A stretch of 64,000 bases of DNA from Streptomyces sp. TSRI0281 (GTDB taxonomy: Bacteria; Actinomycetota; Actinomycetes; Streptomycetales; Streptomycetaceae), in NCBI RefSeq assembly GCF_001905125.1, contig NZ_LWLE01000036.1:299341-363340 (forward strand), written 5' to 3'. The notes under the pieces were generated by a model. It had not been told where the DNA came from and searched no databases. It saw only the letters and a program-made list of their open reading frames with translations. Position 1 is the stretch's first letter. The number at the start of each line of letters is the position of its first letter. The position numbers and the translations under genes were made by a program. This document shows, one piece after another, positions 32,567 to 41,797 of this stretch.

Positions 32567-33873
32567 GCTCTGCCGCCGCCCCCACGCTGTCCCTGCCCGG
32601 AGATCCGCCCGGCGGCCGGCGCGCCGCCCGGATCTGGGGCATCGGGGTCGCCGTCTACTTCGTCGCCATCATCTTCCGTACGAGCCTGGGGGTCGCCGGG
32701 CTCGACGCCGCCGACCGGTTCGACGTCAACGCCTCGGCGCTGTCGACGTTCTCCATCCTTCAGCTGCTCGTCTACGCGGGCATGCAGATACCCGTCGGCC
32801 TGATGGTCGACCGGCTCGGCACCAAGAAGGTCCTCACCATCGGGGCCGTCCTGTTCACCGTCGGGCAGCTGGGTTTCGCGCTCTCCCCCTCCTACGGCAC
32901 GGCGCTCGCCTCCCGGGCACTGCTCGGCTGCGGTGACGCGATGACCTTCATCAGCGTGCTGCGGCTCGGCAGCCGCTGGTTCCCGGCCCGGCGCGGGCCG
33001 TTGATCGGCCAGGTCGCGGCACTCTTCGGGATGGCGGGCAACCTCGTCTCGACGCTCTTCATCGCCCGCGCGCTGCACGGCCTCGGCTGGACCACGACCT
33101 TCGCGGGGAGCGCGATCGCGGGTGTGGTGGTGCTGGTGTTGCTGCTGCTGTTCCTCAAGGACCACCCCGAGGGCCACGAGCCGCCACCCGCCGAACACGC
33201 GGGCGCCGCGTACGTACGCCGGCAGATCGCCGCCGCATGGCGGGAGCCCGGTACCCGGCTCGGTATGTGGGTGCACTTCACCACGCAGTTCCCCGCCATG
33301 GTGTTCCTGCTGCTGTGGGGGATGCCGTTCCTCGTGGAGGCGCAGGGGCTGAGCCGGGGGACCGCCGGTGAACTGCTCACCCTGGTGGTGCTCTCCAACA
33401 TGGCGGTCGGGCTCGTCTACGGGCAGATCATCGCCCGTCACCATGCGGCGCGCGCCCCGCTCGCCCTGGGCACGGTGGGGGTGACGGCTCTGCTCTGGGC
33501 CGCCACGATCCTCCACCCGGGCGACCATGCGCCGATGTGGCTGCTGATCGTTCTGTGCACGGTGCTGGGCGCCTGCGGGCCCGCTTCGATGATCGGCTTC
33601 GACTTCGCCCGGCCGGCCAATCCGCCGGAACGTCAGGGCACCGCGTCGGGAATCGTGAACATGGGCGGTTTCGTCGCCTCGATGACCACGCTGTTCGCGG
33701 TCGGCGTGCTGCTGGACGCGACCGGCGACAACTACCGCATCGCGTTCGCCTCGGTCTTCGTCCTGGAAGCGCTCGGGGTCGTACAGATCCTGCGGCTGCA
33801 CACCAGGGCCACGCTCAGGGAACGCGACCACCACGTGGTCAGCCGCGTCGAAGCGGTGCACGTACCCGTGTAG
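32563..33873 (+). CDS. MFS transporter
   Basis: The 436-residue protein has about 12 membrane helices, with the MFS signature GLMVDRLGTKKVLTIGA between helices 2 and 3 and a cytoplasmic loop after helix 6 (KDHPEGHEPPPAEHAG). The N-terminal half (YFVAIIFRTSLGVAGLDAADRF) resembles the nitrate/hexose-phosphate-like antiporter group. The substrate is not known. It is coupled by a 4-bp overlap to a FadR-type regulator, and a hairpin follows at 33876. Confidence 0.88.
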   Translation: MSSAAAPTLSLPGDPPGGRRAARIWGIGVAVYFVAIIFRTSLGVAGLDAADRFDVNASALSTFSILQLLVYAGMQIPVGLMVDRLGTKKVLTIGAVLFTVGQLGFALSPSYGTALASRALLGCGDAMTFISVLRLGSRWFPARRGPLIGQVAALFGMAGNLVSTLFIARALHGLGWTTTFAGSAIAGVVVLVLLLLFLKDHPEGHEPPPAEHAGAAYVRRQIAAAWREPGTRLGMWVHFTTQFPAMVFLLLWGMPFLVEAQGLSRGTAGELLTLVVLSNMAVGLVYGQIIARHHAARAPLALGTVGVTALLWAATILHPGDHAPMWLLIVLCTVLGACGPASMIGFDFARPANPPERQGTASGIVNMGGFVASMTTLFAVGVLLDATGDNYRIAFASVFVLEALGVVQILRLHTRATLRERDHHVVSRVEAVHVPV

Positions 33874-33875
33874 TA

Positions 33876-33917
33876 CGGCGGCGCGCCCGTCTCTCGTCCT
33901 CAGGACGGGCGCCGCCG
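33876..33917. terminator. Bidirectional hairpin between convergent genes
   Basis: CGGCGGCGCGCCCGTC (33876-33891) pairs with GACGGGCGCCGCCG (33904-33917) apart from a 2-nt bulge. It separates the MFS gene from the convergent gene that ends at 33927. Confidence 0.75.
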
Positions 33918-33926
33918 ATCGGGGAA

Positions 33927-34751
33927 CTACGGCGTGACGGCGAAGTGGTGCAGGATCGCGGCTGCCAGATCCTGGTCGCCCTCGATCTTGATCCGGTCCG
34001 CGACCGCCGCCGCCCGGACCCGGCCGCAGGCCAGGCGGTAGTACGTCTCCCAGTCCATCGCCAGCGTCACCGCGGGGCCCAGCGACGGCGCGCCGTCGAT
34101 CGAACCGCGGCCCTCCGCGTCGACCCGGACCGTCCGCAGGAACTCCAGCGGACCGTGCACATCGAGCACGACCGCCGAACTGGCCGGTGCGCCCGCGAGC
34201 TTGGCGACCACCTTGGGCAGCGCTTCGAGCAGGGTGTCCCGGACGATGTGGGCGCCGGGGGAGTCCAGATTGCCCGGGACGCCCAGCGTGGCGCGCAGGT
34301 CCTGCTCGTGCACCCAGACATCGACGACCCGCATGTGCATGGCCAGTTCGAGGGTCTGCTGCGCACCGAGGGGCGCCCGCACCATCGTGTCCGGGGCGCG
34401 TGTCTCGTTGCGCAGCTGCCGGGCGCGGCGGATGAGCGTGTACTCCAGCTCGGAGGTCATCTCGGGCGCGGTGTGGTGGCGCCGTACGTCGACCTGCATC
34501 TCCATGTAGCGGGCGAAGTCGCTCTGTACGTGGTAGAGGTCGCGCGGCAGGGTGTGGATGGGGCGCGGGTCGCCGAGCATCTCGCACTCCATGCCGATGA
34601 TGTGCGACACGACATCACGCACCGACCAGGCGGGGCAGGGCGTACGGCGGTTCCACTCCCCCTCGACGAGTGGCTTGACCAGCTCGGCTATCGACTCGAT
34701 GGAGTGGGTCCAGGCGTCGGCGTAGGTCTGGAGGCTGGGATGGACGGTCAC
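33927..34751 (-). CDS. Maleylpyruvate isomerase family (MDMPI N-terminal, DinB-like) protein
   Basis: The 274-residue protein has the mycothiol-dependent isomerase N-terminal fold: WTHSIESIAELVKPLVEGEW, then RRTPCPAWSVRDVVSHIIGMECEM with a candidate metal-binding His, and the later HMRVVDVWVHEQDL with two His residues. A C-terminal SCP2-like domain (LDVHGPLEFLRTVRVD, ADRIKIEGDQDLAAAILHH) follows. Many actinobacterial members act on mycothiol conjugates; the substrate is unknown. The GTG at 34751 follows GAGGGGT. It is divergent from the nitrilase-type gene. Confidence 0.82.
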   Translation of the reverse strand: MTVHPSLQTYADAWTHSIESIAELVKPLVEGEWNRRTPCPAWSVRDVVSHIIGMECEMLGDPRPIHTLPRDLYHVQSDFARYMEMQVDVRRHHTAPEMTSELEYTLIRRARQLRNETRAPDTMVRAPLGAQQTLELAMHMRVVDVWVHEQDLRATLGVPGNLDSPGAHIVRDTLLEALPKVVAKLAGAPASSAVVLDVHGPLEFLRTVRVDAEGRGSIDGAPSLGPAVTLAMDWETYYRLACGRVRAAAVADRIKIEGDQDLAAAILHHFAVTP

Positions 34752-34950
34752 GGGACCCCTCGTGCGGTTCTGCGGTGCATGGGCTGGAGAGCAGGGAGTG
34801 CTGGCGGGCGGGCTGGCACTGACGGCGCTGTCGGCGAGCTGCGTGGGAGGTTCGTTGGCTAAGTTACGCTGCGAGCAGGCACCCCGGCAGTGCTTTCGTG
34901 TGACGATCGTAGGCCCGTGTTGACGGCTCGAATGCCAGGACGGTGGTAGT

Positions 34951-35742
34951 GTGCGCGCCTCCCTCATCCAGATCGCAGTAGACCAGGACGAATCCGTCAA
35001 TTCCCGTCGAGAACGGGCTGCTTCGCTGGTCGTGGCTCAGCGCGGTGCGGATCTGGTGGTCCTTCCCGAGCTCTGGCCGGTCGGTGCCTTCGCGTACACG
35101 GAGTTCGCCGCGGAGGCCGAACCCCTCCAGGGTCCCACCCATGACGTGATGGCGAGGGCCGCCGCCGAGGCGGGGGTCTGGCTGCACGCGGGTTCGTTCG
35201 TCGAGCGGGCCGCGGACGGCACCCTCTACAACACCTCGCTCGTCTTCTCGCCCGAGGGCGAACGCCGCGCCGCGTACCGCAAGATCCACCGGTTCGGCTT
35301 CGACAAGGGGGAGGCGGTCATGATGGGCGCGGGCGAGGACCTGGTCACGGTCGCTCTCCCGGGGACCACGCTCGGCCTCACCACGTGCTACGACCTCCGC
35401 TTCCCGGAGCTGTTCCGCGGCCTCGTCGACGCGGGCGCCGAGACGCTGATCGTCGCGGCGGGCTGGCCGGAGCGCCGCCGGTCCCACTGGACGCTGCTCG
35501 CGCAGGCCCGCGCCGTCGAGAACCAGTCGTACGTCCTGGCCGTGGGTACCGCGGGCACGCACGGTGGGATCGAGCAGGCCGGGCACAGCATCGCCGTCGA
35601 TCCGTGGGGCGAGGTGCTGGCCGAGGCGGGCGCGGGCGAGGAGGTGCTGAGCGTGGAGTTCGACCCGGCGAAGGTCGCCACCACGCGGGAGCAGTTCCCC
35701 GCACTGAAGGACCGCAGGCTGGGACTGGCCGCGCCGCACTGA
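34951..35742 (+). CDS. Carbon-nitrogen hydrolase (nitrilase superfamily)
   Basis: The 263-residue protein has the Glu-Lys-Cys catalytic triad: Glu 40 (VVLPELWP), Lys 111 (YRKIHRFGF) and Cys 146 (TTCYDLRFPE). The length and motif spacing fit the omega-amidase/Nit2 and related groups that hydrolyse amides such as 2-oxo-succinamate or deaminated glutathione. The GTG at 34951 follows TGGTAGT with no ribosome site, so it appears leaderless. The stop codon is part of the first unit of a 15-bp tandem repeat. Confidence 0.85.
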   Translation: MRASLIQIAVDQDESVNSRRERAASLVVAQRGADLVVLPELWPVGAFAYTEFAAEAEPLQGPTHDVMARAAAEAGVWLHAGSFVERAADGTLYNTSLVFSPEGERRAAYRKIHRFGFDKGEAVMMGAGEDLVTVALPGTTLGLTTCYDLRFPELFRGLVDAGAETLIVAAGWPERRRSHWTLLAQARAVENQSYVLAVGTAGTHGGIEQAGHSIAVDPWGEVLAEAGAGEEVLSVEFDPAKVATTREQFPALKDRRLGLAAPH

Positions 35743-35795
35743 GCCGCGCCGCATTGAGCCGCGCCGCATTGAGCCGCGTCGCATTGAGACGCGGG
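35736..35795 (+). repeat. 15-bp tandem repeat starting on a stop codon
   Basis: Four units of GCATTGAGCCGCGCC (first GCACTGAGCCGCGCC) run from 35736. The first contains the TGA stop of the hydrolase, so each unit repeats a stop codon in the same frame. The repeat ends 10 bp before a parS site. Confidence 0.88.
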
Positions 35796-35805
35796 CGACC
35801 CGGTC

Positions 35806-35821
35806 GGTTTCACGTGAAACC
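35806..35821. other. parS-like site
   Basis: GGTTTCACGTGAAACC keeps the 14-bp core GTTTCACGTGAAAC of parS, with a symmetric change of the outer pair from T/A to G/C. It is a perfect palindrome between two convergent genes. Confidence 0.78.
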
Positions 35822-35878
35822 GACGTACCGCGCGATGCCACGCGCGACGCCGCAGGCGCGAAGAAGCTCAGCGAGGGC

Positions 35879-36370
35879 TCATCCCTCGCGCTCCTTGTCC
35901 GCGAGCACGATCACGCACATCGACACGGCGATGAGCAGCGCGGCATCGGCGTCCTCCCGCACGATGTCGATGCCGTACGTGTCGCGGATCGTCAGCCAAC
36001 GGCGGGAGATCTGCGCGAGCAGTTCGCCGTCGTAGTCGACGGCGAACTCGCGGTCCAGGATCCTGCCGCTGACATCCAGCTCCGTGCCGTCCACCAGCGT
36101 CACCCGGTAGTGGTTGCGCAGCAGCGAGAGCCGCTTGCGCCGGACGGTGGCCAGTTCCTCGCCGCCGCGCTCGATGATCATCGTGTCGCGCAGGCTGATC
36201 AGCTTCTGCCGCAGTTCGACGACAACCCGTCCGTCCCGGTCCTTCAGCTCGAAGGTGTCGCGCACCCGCATGGCCTTGCCGTCGACGAGGAAGACCTTGT
36301 GCCCCTCGGTGTCCTCGATCCAGTAGTCGTCACCGACAGCGAACAGCCGCTCACGTACAAGAAGTCTCAT
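35879..36370 (-). CDS. LURP-one-related family protein
   Basis: The 163-residue protein begins MRLLVRERLFAVGDDYWIED and shows repeated beta-hairpin patterns, AVGDDYWIEDTEGHKVFLVD, LKDRDGRVVVELRQKL and TLVDGTELDVSGR, as in the Tubby-like LURP-one/scramblase fold. C-terminal segment WLTIRDTYGIDI, then a hydrophobic stretch, completes the barrel with its central helix. The role of bacterial members is unknown; binding of membrane phosphoinositide-like lipids is only suggested by the fold. It is divergent from the thioredoxin-NHL gene with 64 bp between starts. Confidence 0.78.
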   Translation of the reverse strand: MRLLVRERLFAVGDDYWIEDTEGHKVFLVDGKAMRVRDTFELKDRDGRVVVELRQKLISLRDTMIIERGGEELATVRRKRLSLLRNHYRVTLVDGTELDVSGRILDREFAVDYDGELLAQISRRWLTIRDTYGIDIVREDADAALLIAVSMCVIVLADKEREG

Positions 36371-36434
36371 GGGCCACAGGTTCCCCCGAGCCCCGGCGGA
36401 ATGCGCGCAGGTTGGCGTGATGTTGACTTGTGGC

Positions 36435-38252
36435 ATGGCTACACGTGCACGCGTCCGCGCCCCCGAACTCATCGGCAAGGGCGGCTGGCTCAATACAGGC
36501 GACCAGCAGTACACCCTCGCTGATCTGCGAGGACGCATCGTCATCCTGGATTTCTGGACGTTCTGCTGTGTGAACTGTCTGCATGTTCTCGATGAGCTGC
36601 GCGAGCTGGAGGAGAAGCACCGCGACACCGTGGTGATCATCGGTGTCCACTCGCCCAAGTTCGTGCACGAGGCCGAGCACCAGGCCGTCGTCGACGCCGT
36701 CGAGCGCTACGAGGTCCACCACCCGGTTCTTGACGACCCCGAGCTGGCCACCTGGAAGCAGTACGCCGTACGCGCCTGGCCGACCCTCGTCGTCATCGAC
36801 CCCGAGGGCTATGTGGTCGCCCAGCACGCCGGCGAGGGGCACGCCCACGCCATCGAGAAGCTCGTGGAGGAGCTGGAGGCCGAGCACGCCGGGAAGGGCA
36901 CGCTCCGCCGCGGCGACGGCCCGTACGTCGCGCCCGAGCCCGTTGCCACGTACCTGCGCTTCCCCGGCAAGGCACTGCTGCTCCCGGACGGCGGCTTCCT
37001 GGTCTCCGACACCACCCGGCACCGGCTGGTCGAGCTGGACGCGGACGGCGAGAGCGTGCGCCGGTACTTCGCAAGCGGTGACCGGGGCCTGGCGGACGGC
37101 GGTCCGGGAGAGGCGCGGTTCAGCGAACCGCAGGGCCTTGCCGTGCTGCCCGACGGGCGGATCGCCGTCGCGGACACCGTCAACCACGCGATCCGCGCCC
37201 TCGACCTGACGACCGGGACGACGAGCACCCTCGCCGGTACCGGCCGCCAGTGGTGGCAGTCCATGCCCACCAGCGGTCCGGCGCGCGAGGTGGGCCTGTC
37301 CTCGCCGTGGGACGTCGCATGGTTCGCGGACCGGCTGTGGATCGCCATGGCGGGCGTGCACCAGCTGTGGACGTACGACCCGGCGAGCGGGACCGTACGG
37401 GTCGCGGCCGGGACGACCAATGAGGGACTGGTGGACGGACCGGTCGCCGAGGCGTGGTTCGCCCAGCCGTCCGGGCTCGCGGCCTCGGCCGACGGGCAGC
37501 GGCTGTGGGTGGCCGACTCGGAGACCTCGTCGCTGCGGTACGTCGACCGCGACGACATGGTTCACACGGCCGTCGGCACCGGCCTCTTCGACTTCGGGCA
37601 CCGTGACGGAGCCGCGGACCAGGCACTGTTCCAGCACCCGCTCGGTGTGACCGCGCTGCCCGACGGGTCCGTCGCCGTCTGCGACACGTACAACCACGCC
37701 CTGCGGCGTTTCGACCCGCGCAGCGGCGAGGTCACCACCCTGGCCACGGATCTGCGCGAGCCGAGCGACGCCGTGCTCGTCGACGGAGACCTCGTCGTCG
37801 TCGAGTCCGCCCGCCACCGGCTGACCCGGCTGCGGCTGCCCGAGGAGGCCGTACGCGTCCCGGACCAGGCGCACCGCACACAGCGCGCGGCCACCGAGAT
37901 CGCGCCCGGCACGCTCCGGCTCGACGTGGTCTTCCAGGCGCCCGCCGGACAGAAGCTGGACACCCGCTACGGGCCCTCGACCCGGCTGCTGGTCTCCGCG
38001 ACCCCGCCGGAACTCCTGGCGGCCGGCTCCGGAGCCGGTAGCGACCTGGGGCGGGACCTGGTCCTGGCGGACGGGGTCACCGAAGGCGTCCTGCACGTCT
38101 CGGCGATGGCGGCGTCCTGCGACGACGACCCGGCCAACGAGTACCCGGCCTGCCATGTGCACCAACAGGACTGGGGTGTCCCCGTCCGGGTGACCGCGGA
38201 GGGAACGTCCCGGCTGCCGCTGGTACTGGCGGGGATGGACGACAGGGGCTGA
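36435..38252 (+). CDS. Thioredoxin-like / NHL-repeat fusion protein
   Basis: The 605-residue protein has an N-terminal thioredoxin-like domain (residues about 15-155) with the redox motif WTFCCVNCLH, a CxxC preceded by another Cys, and the cis-Pro region AVRAWPTLVVID. A six-bladed NHL-type propeller follows (about 170-480: EPQGLAVLPDGRIAVADTVN, LFQHPLGVTALPDGSVAVCD). The last 120 residues form a small domain with CDDDPANEYPACHVHQQDW. Similar fusions (NHLRC2-like) occur from bacteria to animals; the redox partner is unknown. No signal peptide is seen, so it is probably cytoplasmic. Confidence 0.88.
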   Translation: MATRARVRAPELIGKGGWLNTGDQQYTLADLRGRIVILDFWTFCCVNCLHVLDELRELEEKHRDTVVIIGVHSPKFVHEAEHQAVVDAVERYEVHHPVLDDPELATWKQYAVRAWPTLVVIDPEGYVVAQHAGEGHAHAIEKLVEELEAEHAGKGTLRRGDGPYVAPEPVATYLRFPGKALLLPDGGFLVSDTTRHRLVELDADGESVRRYFASGDRGLADGGPGEARFSEPQGLAVLPDGRIAVADTVNHAIRALDLTTGTTSTLAGTGRQWWQSMPTSGPAREVGLSSPWDVAWFADRLWIAMAGVHQLWTYDPASGTVRVAAGTTNEGLVDGPVAEAWFAQPSGLAASADGQRLWVADSETSSLRYVDRDDMVHTAVGTGLFDFGHRDGAADQALFQHPLGVTALPDGSVAVCDTYNHALRRFDPRSGEVTTLATDLREPSDAVLVDGDLVVVESARHRLTRLRLPEEAVRVPDQAHRTQRAATEIAPGTLRLDVVFQAPAGQKLDTRYGPSTRLLVSATPPELLAAGSGAGSDLGRDLVLADGVTEGVLHVSAMAASCDDDPANEYPACHVHQQDWGVPVRVTAEGTSRLPLVLAGMDDRG

Positions 38253-38391
38253 CGTCCCGGAAGCCGTCGGCGCCGCTCCGCGGCTCGGGCATCCAGCGGA
38301 CGGTCGCCCGCTCCGCGGGGCCGGCGGTCTTCGTGCCCGAGCCGCTTCCACCGAGCCGTCGGCCTTCTCCGGCATGGTGTACGGCGCGCGT

Positions 38392-41298
38392 TCAGACCTC
38401 GTCGGCCAGCCGCCGCAACGCCTCTTCGTGCCGCCTGCGGTACTCCGCCACCGCCGTCACCCGCAGCAGTGCCTCCAGCGCCCGGGCCGCGCCCTCGTCG
38501 TATCCGGCGGCTTCCGCCTCCGCCGCCGCCCGGTCGAGCAGCCGGATTCCGTCCTGCTCCTCGCCGAGCGCCAGCCGGGCCTCGCCGCTGACGGTCAGCA
38601 GCAGAACCCGCCGGGCCGCTTCCTCGCCCTCAAGTCCCCGATCGAGCGCGGTGCGTGCCGATGCGAGGGCATCGGCGGGCCGGTTCGCGCGGAGCTGCAT
38701 CCGGGCGAGATGGTGCAGGGCGAGCGTCTCGGTGTGCCGGTTGCGCTCCTCGCGGGCCAGCTCGACGGCCCGACCGCACCCCTCCATCGCGATGTCGAGC
38801 CCGCCCTGTTCGGCCTGGACGACGGACAGGTTGATCAACGCGGTCGCCTCGCCGAGCCGGTCACCGGCCTGCCGGGCGAGTCCGGGTGAGCGCTCCAGCA
38901 GGGCGACGGCCTCGGCGGTCCTGCCCTCCTCCGTCAGCACCCACCCCAGCAGAGTGATCACCCTCGACTCCGCGTAGGGGTCCTTCCGGGCGCGGGCGGC
39001 GTCCAGCGCCAGCTCCAGCATCGGGGTCCAGCTGTCCCGCACCCGCCACACGATCTGCGGCCACTGGAGCAGGATGATCCGCCAGGCCCGGTCGTCGAGT
39101 CCGGCGGCGCGGGCAGCCACGGCAGCCAGGGCCAGGTCGTCCCGCTCGGCGGCCAGCCAGCGCATCGCCGCCGCCCGGTCGGGGAAGTCCCGTACGGCGG
39201 CGGGGTGGTGGTAGGCGTCCGGCAGGACGAAGCAGGGCTCACCGCCCGGCTCGGCCATGTCGGCGGCGGCGAGCGCGGTGGCGATGTAGTGGTCGAGGAC
39301 GGCGGAGAGGGCGCGGGGCCCGGAAACGGGGTCGAGACCGCGGGCGTAGAGGCGTACCAGATCGTGCAGCACCCACCGTCCCGGCCCCCTCTCGGTGACG
39401 AGATGGGCCGCGGCGAGCCGCTCCAGTGCCGCCGCGGCGGTGACCGGGTCCGTCTCCGCGAGCGCGGCGGCCGTGTACGGGTCGAAGTGGCTGCCGGGAT
39501 GGTGGCCGAGCCGGGCCAGCTGGTGCACGGAGTCCGATGACAGGTGCTGCACGGTCAGCCGCAGGGCGGCCGAGACACCGGTGTCGTCCACGTCGAGATA
39601 CGTCAGCCTGCTGCGTTCGTCGGCCAGTTCGTCGGCCAGCACGGCGAGCGTCCACTGCGGGCGTCCGGCCAGCCGGGCCGCCGTGACGCGCAGGGCGAGC
39701 GGCAGGCCACCGCAGAGTTCGGCGAGCCGACGGGCCGCGACCGGTTCGGCCAGGACCCGTTCCTCCCCGAGCACCCCGGCGAGCAGCGCCGTGCCGTCCT
39801 GGGGTTCGAGCGTGTCGAGCGGGACGGGACGGGCCGCGTCCGAGGCGATGAGGCCCTCCAGCCGATGGCGGCTGGTGACCAGCGTGACGCAGTCGGTGCC
39901 GCCCGGGAGCAGGAGCCTGACCGTGGCGGAGTCACGGGCGTTGTCGAGGATCACGAGCAGCCGCCGCCGGTCGGTCAGCGAGCGGAAGAGCGCCGCCGCG
40001 GAGGGGGCGGTCTCGGGGACGCGGCGCGGTGCGACGCCGAGTGCCAGCAGGAACTCGCGCAGGACATCGATCAGCGCGGGCTCACCCGAGTCGCTGAATC
40101 CGCGCAGATCGGCGAAGAGCCGTCCGTCCGGGAAGGCCGCGGGGCTGCGGTGCGCCCAGTGGAGGGCCAGCGCGGTCTTGCCCACGCCCGCCGGTCCGGT
40201 GACCAGACAGACAGGTGCCTCGCCGGCCGCCGCCCGGGTGAGGTCGGCCAGCTCGGCGACGCGGCCGTGGAAGCCGCGGGGTGCGCGGGGCAGCAGATCG
40301 GTGGGGTGCGGCTCTCCGGCGGACAGCAGGGGGAGCGGGCGCGGTGAGGCGAGGACAGGGGCGCCGTCGTTGGTTGCTGCGGTCGCTGCGGGGGCGGGGG
40401 CGGGGGCGGCGGGGGCGGCGGAGGACGAGGAGCACGAGGACGAGAGTGAGGAGTGCGAGGGTGAGGAGGTCCCGGAACCGGTTCGGGCCGGATCGCGCGG
40501 TGCCGTTCCCGGTGAGGCGCCCGGCTGCCGCGCCCCGTCCGGGCCGTCGTCGGGTCCGGGGTCGCCGCGCAGGATCAGCGCGTACGCGTCGGCGAGTTCG
40601 TGTCCCGGATCGATCCCCAGCTCATCGGCGAGCAGCCGTCTTGTGCGGTGGAACCATTCCAGCGCCTCCGACTGACGTCCCGCCCGGTACAGCGCCATCA
40701 TCAGCGCAGCCGCCAGCGACTCCCGCAGCGGATGGGCGCCCGCTTCCGTCCCCAGTACGGCTGCGGCGCGGTTGTGCTCCCCGAGCGCCGAGTAGGCCCG
40801 CGCAAGCTGCTCGACCGTCGCCAGCCGGGACTCCTCCAGCGTGTGCGCGGCCGCCCGGAGCGGCGGGCCGGTGAAGGCACCGCTGAGCGCCGGGCCCTGC
40901 CACAGGGACAGCGCCTCCTTGAGCATCAGTACGGAGTCGGCGGGGCTGCGCTGCTCCCTCGCCAGCATCAGCAGTTCCTCGAACCGCTGGGAGTCCAGCA
41001 GGGTCTCCGGCACCCGCAGCACATACCCGTCGCCGAGTGTGACCAGTTCCACCCCGTACGCCTCCGCGTCGGCGCCGATCAGAAGGGCGCGCAGCCGGGA
41101 CACATGGCCCTGGATGACGCTGCGGGCGTGCAGTGGAGGGGCGTCGTCCCACAGGGAGTCCGTCAGCCGTCCGACGGAGACGGGAGTGTTGGCGGACAGC
41201 AGCAGCGCGGCGAGCAGGCTGCGTCGTTTGGCCGGTCCGAGCGGCAGCGGCCCGGCGAGCGTGTCGACGGAGACGGTGCCGAGCAGCCGGAACTCCAC
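38392..41298 (-). CDS. AfsR/SARP-like regulator: DNA-binding, BTAD, NB-ARC and TPR domains
   Basis: The 968-residue protein starts with an OmpR-type winged helix (EFRLLGTVSVDTLAGPLPLG, residues about 1-90) and a BTAD domain (about 95-245). A Ser/Ala/Pro-rich linker leads to an NB-ARC ATPase with P-loop GPAGVGKTAL near residue 368 and LLVILDNARD as Walker B. The C-terminal 350 residues are helical, TPR-like. This is the architecture of AfsR, a global activator of secondary metabolism. No biosynthetic genes surround it, so a global or stress role is more likely than a cluster-specific one. The GTG at 41298 has GGAAGGAAG 6 nt upstream. Confidence 0.88.
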   Translation of the reverse strand: MEFRLLGTVSVDTLAGPLPLGPAKRRSLLAALLLSANTPVSVGRLTDSLWDDAPPLHARSVIQGHVSRLRALLIGADAEAYGVELVTLGDGYVLRVPETLLDSQRFEELLMLAREQRSPADSVLMLKEALSLWQGPALSGAFTGPPLRAAAHTLEESRLATVEQLARAYSALGEHNRAAAVLGTEAGAHPLRESLAAALMMALYRAGRQSEALEWFHRTRRLLADELGIDPGHELADAYALILRGDPGPDDGPDGARQPGASPGTAPRDPARTGSGTSSPSHSSLSSSCSSSSAAPAAPAPAPAATAATNDGAPVLASPRPLPLLSAGEPHPTDLLPRAPRGFHGRVAELADLTRAAAGEAPVCLVTGPAGVGKTALALHWAHRSPAAFPDGRLFADLRGFSDSGEPALIDVLREFLLALGVAPRRVPETAPSAAALFRSLTDRRRLLVILDNARDSATVRLLLPGGTDCVTLVTSRHRLEGLIASDAARPVPLDTLEPQDGTALLAGVLGEERVLAEPVAARRLAELCGGLPLALRVTAARLAGRPQWTLAVLADELADERSRLTYLDVDDTGVSAALRLTVQHLSSDSVHQLARLGHHPGSHFDPYTAAALAETDPVTAAAALERLAAAHLVTERGPGRWVLHDLVRLYARGLDPVSGPRALSAVLDHYIATALAAADMAEPGGEPCFVLPDAYHHPAAVRDFPDRAAAMRWLAAERDDLALAAVAARAAGLDDRAWRIILLQWPQIVWRVRDSWTPMLELALDAARARKDPYAESRVITLLGWVLTEEGRTAEAVALLERSPGLARQAGDRLGEATALINLSVVQAEQGGLDIAMEGCGRAVELAREERNRHTETLALHHLARMQLRANRPADALASARTALDRGLEGEEAARRVLLLTVSGEARLALGEEQDGIRLLDRAAAEAEAAGYDEGAARALEALLRVTAVAEYRRRHEEALRRLADEV

Positions 41299-41426
41299 GA
41301 ACGGCTTCCTTCCGGGCTGACGCACCCGTGGTGGGGCGCGGGACGGGTCTCAGAATATCGGGGGAGCCCGGGGTGCCGGCGAAGGGTCACGCCCGGCCGG
41401 TGCGTTCCTCCGGCCGGACGCGCGGG

Positions 41427-41648
41427 TCACTGGTACCGGCGGTCGTCCTCGGACACGACGGTGGTGGTGGGCGGTACGACCATGCGGCGGCGGCGCGCGA
41501 TGCTCATGTAGACGAAGACCCCGACGAGGCCGACGACCATCATGATCCAGCCGACCAGACCGACGTTGACGCTGTCCATTTCCCAGTCGGTCGCGAAGGC
41601 GAGTATCGCCCCGGCACCGATGAGAAGAATGCATCCTCCGAGTCCCAT
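41427..41648 (-). CDS. Small two-helix membrane protein (DUF6458-like)
   Basis: The 73-residue protein has two hydrophobic helices (GGCILLIGAGAILAFAT and VGLVGWIMMVVGLVGVFVYM) and a basic tail RRRRMVVPPTTT that ends in DDRRYQ. The form fits the small actinobacterial DUF6458 family, function unknown. AGGAGGG lies before the ATG at 41648. Confidence 0.75.
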   Translation of the reverse strand: MGLGGCILLIGAGAILAFATDWEMDSVNVGLVGWIMMVVGLVGVFVYMSIARRRRMVVPPTTTVVSEDDRRYQ

Positions 41649-41797
41649 GAAAACTGCCCTCCTGGACGACCCGGTGGTTCCGGGCCGGTAGCGACCGGGT
41701 ACCCGCCCCGGCAACGACCATGTCCCGGGGAGGCGTTGGGCGGACATGGGAAGGCCCCGGGGGCGGAGGACACCCCGGGGCCGTCGAAGGCGTCGGG

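Noticed and set aside
38392..41298. Marker of an antibiotic gene cluster
   Set aside because: No polyketide, peptide, terpene or tailoring genes lie near it.
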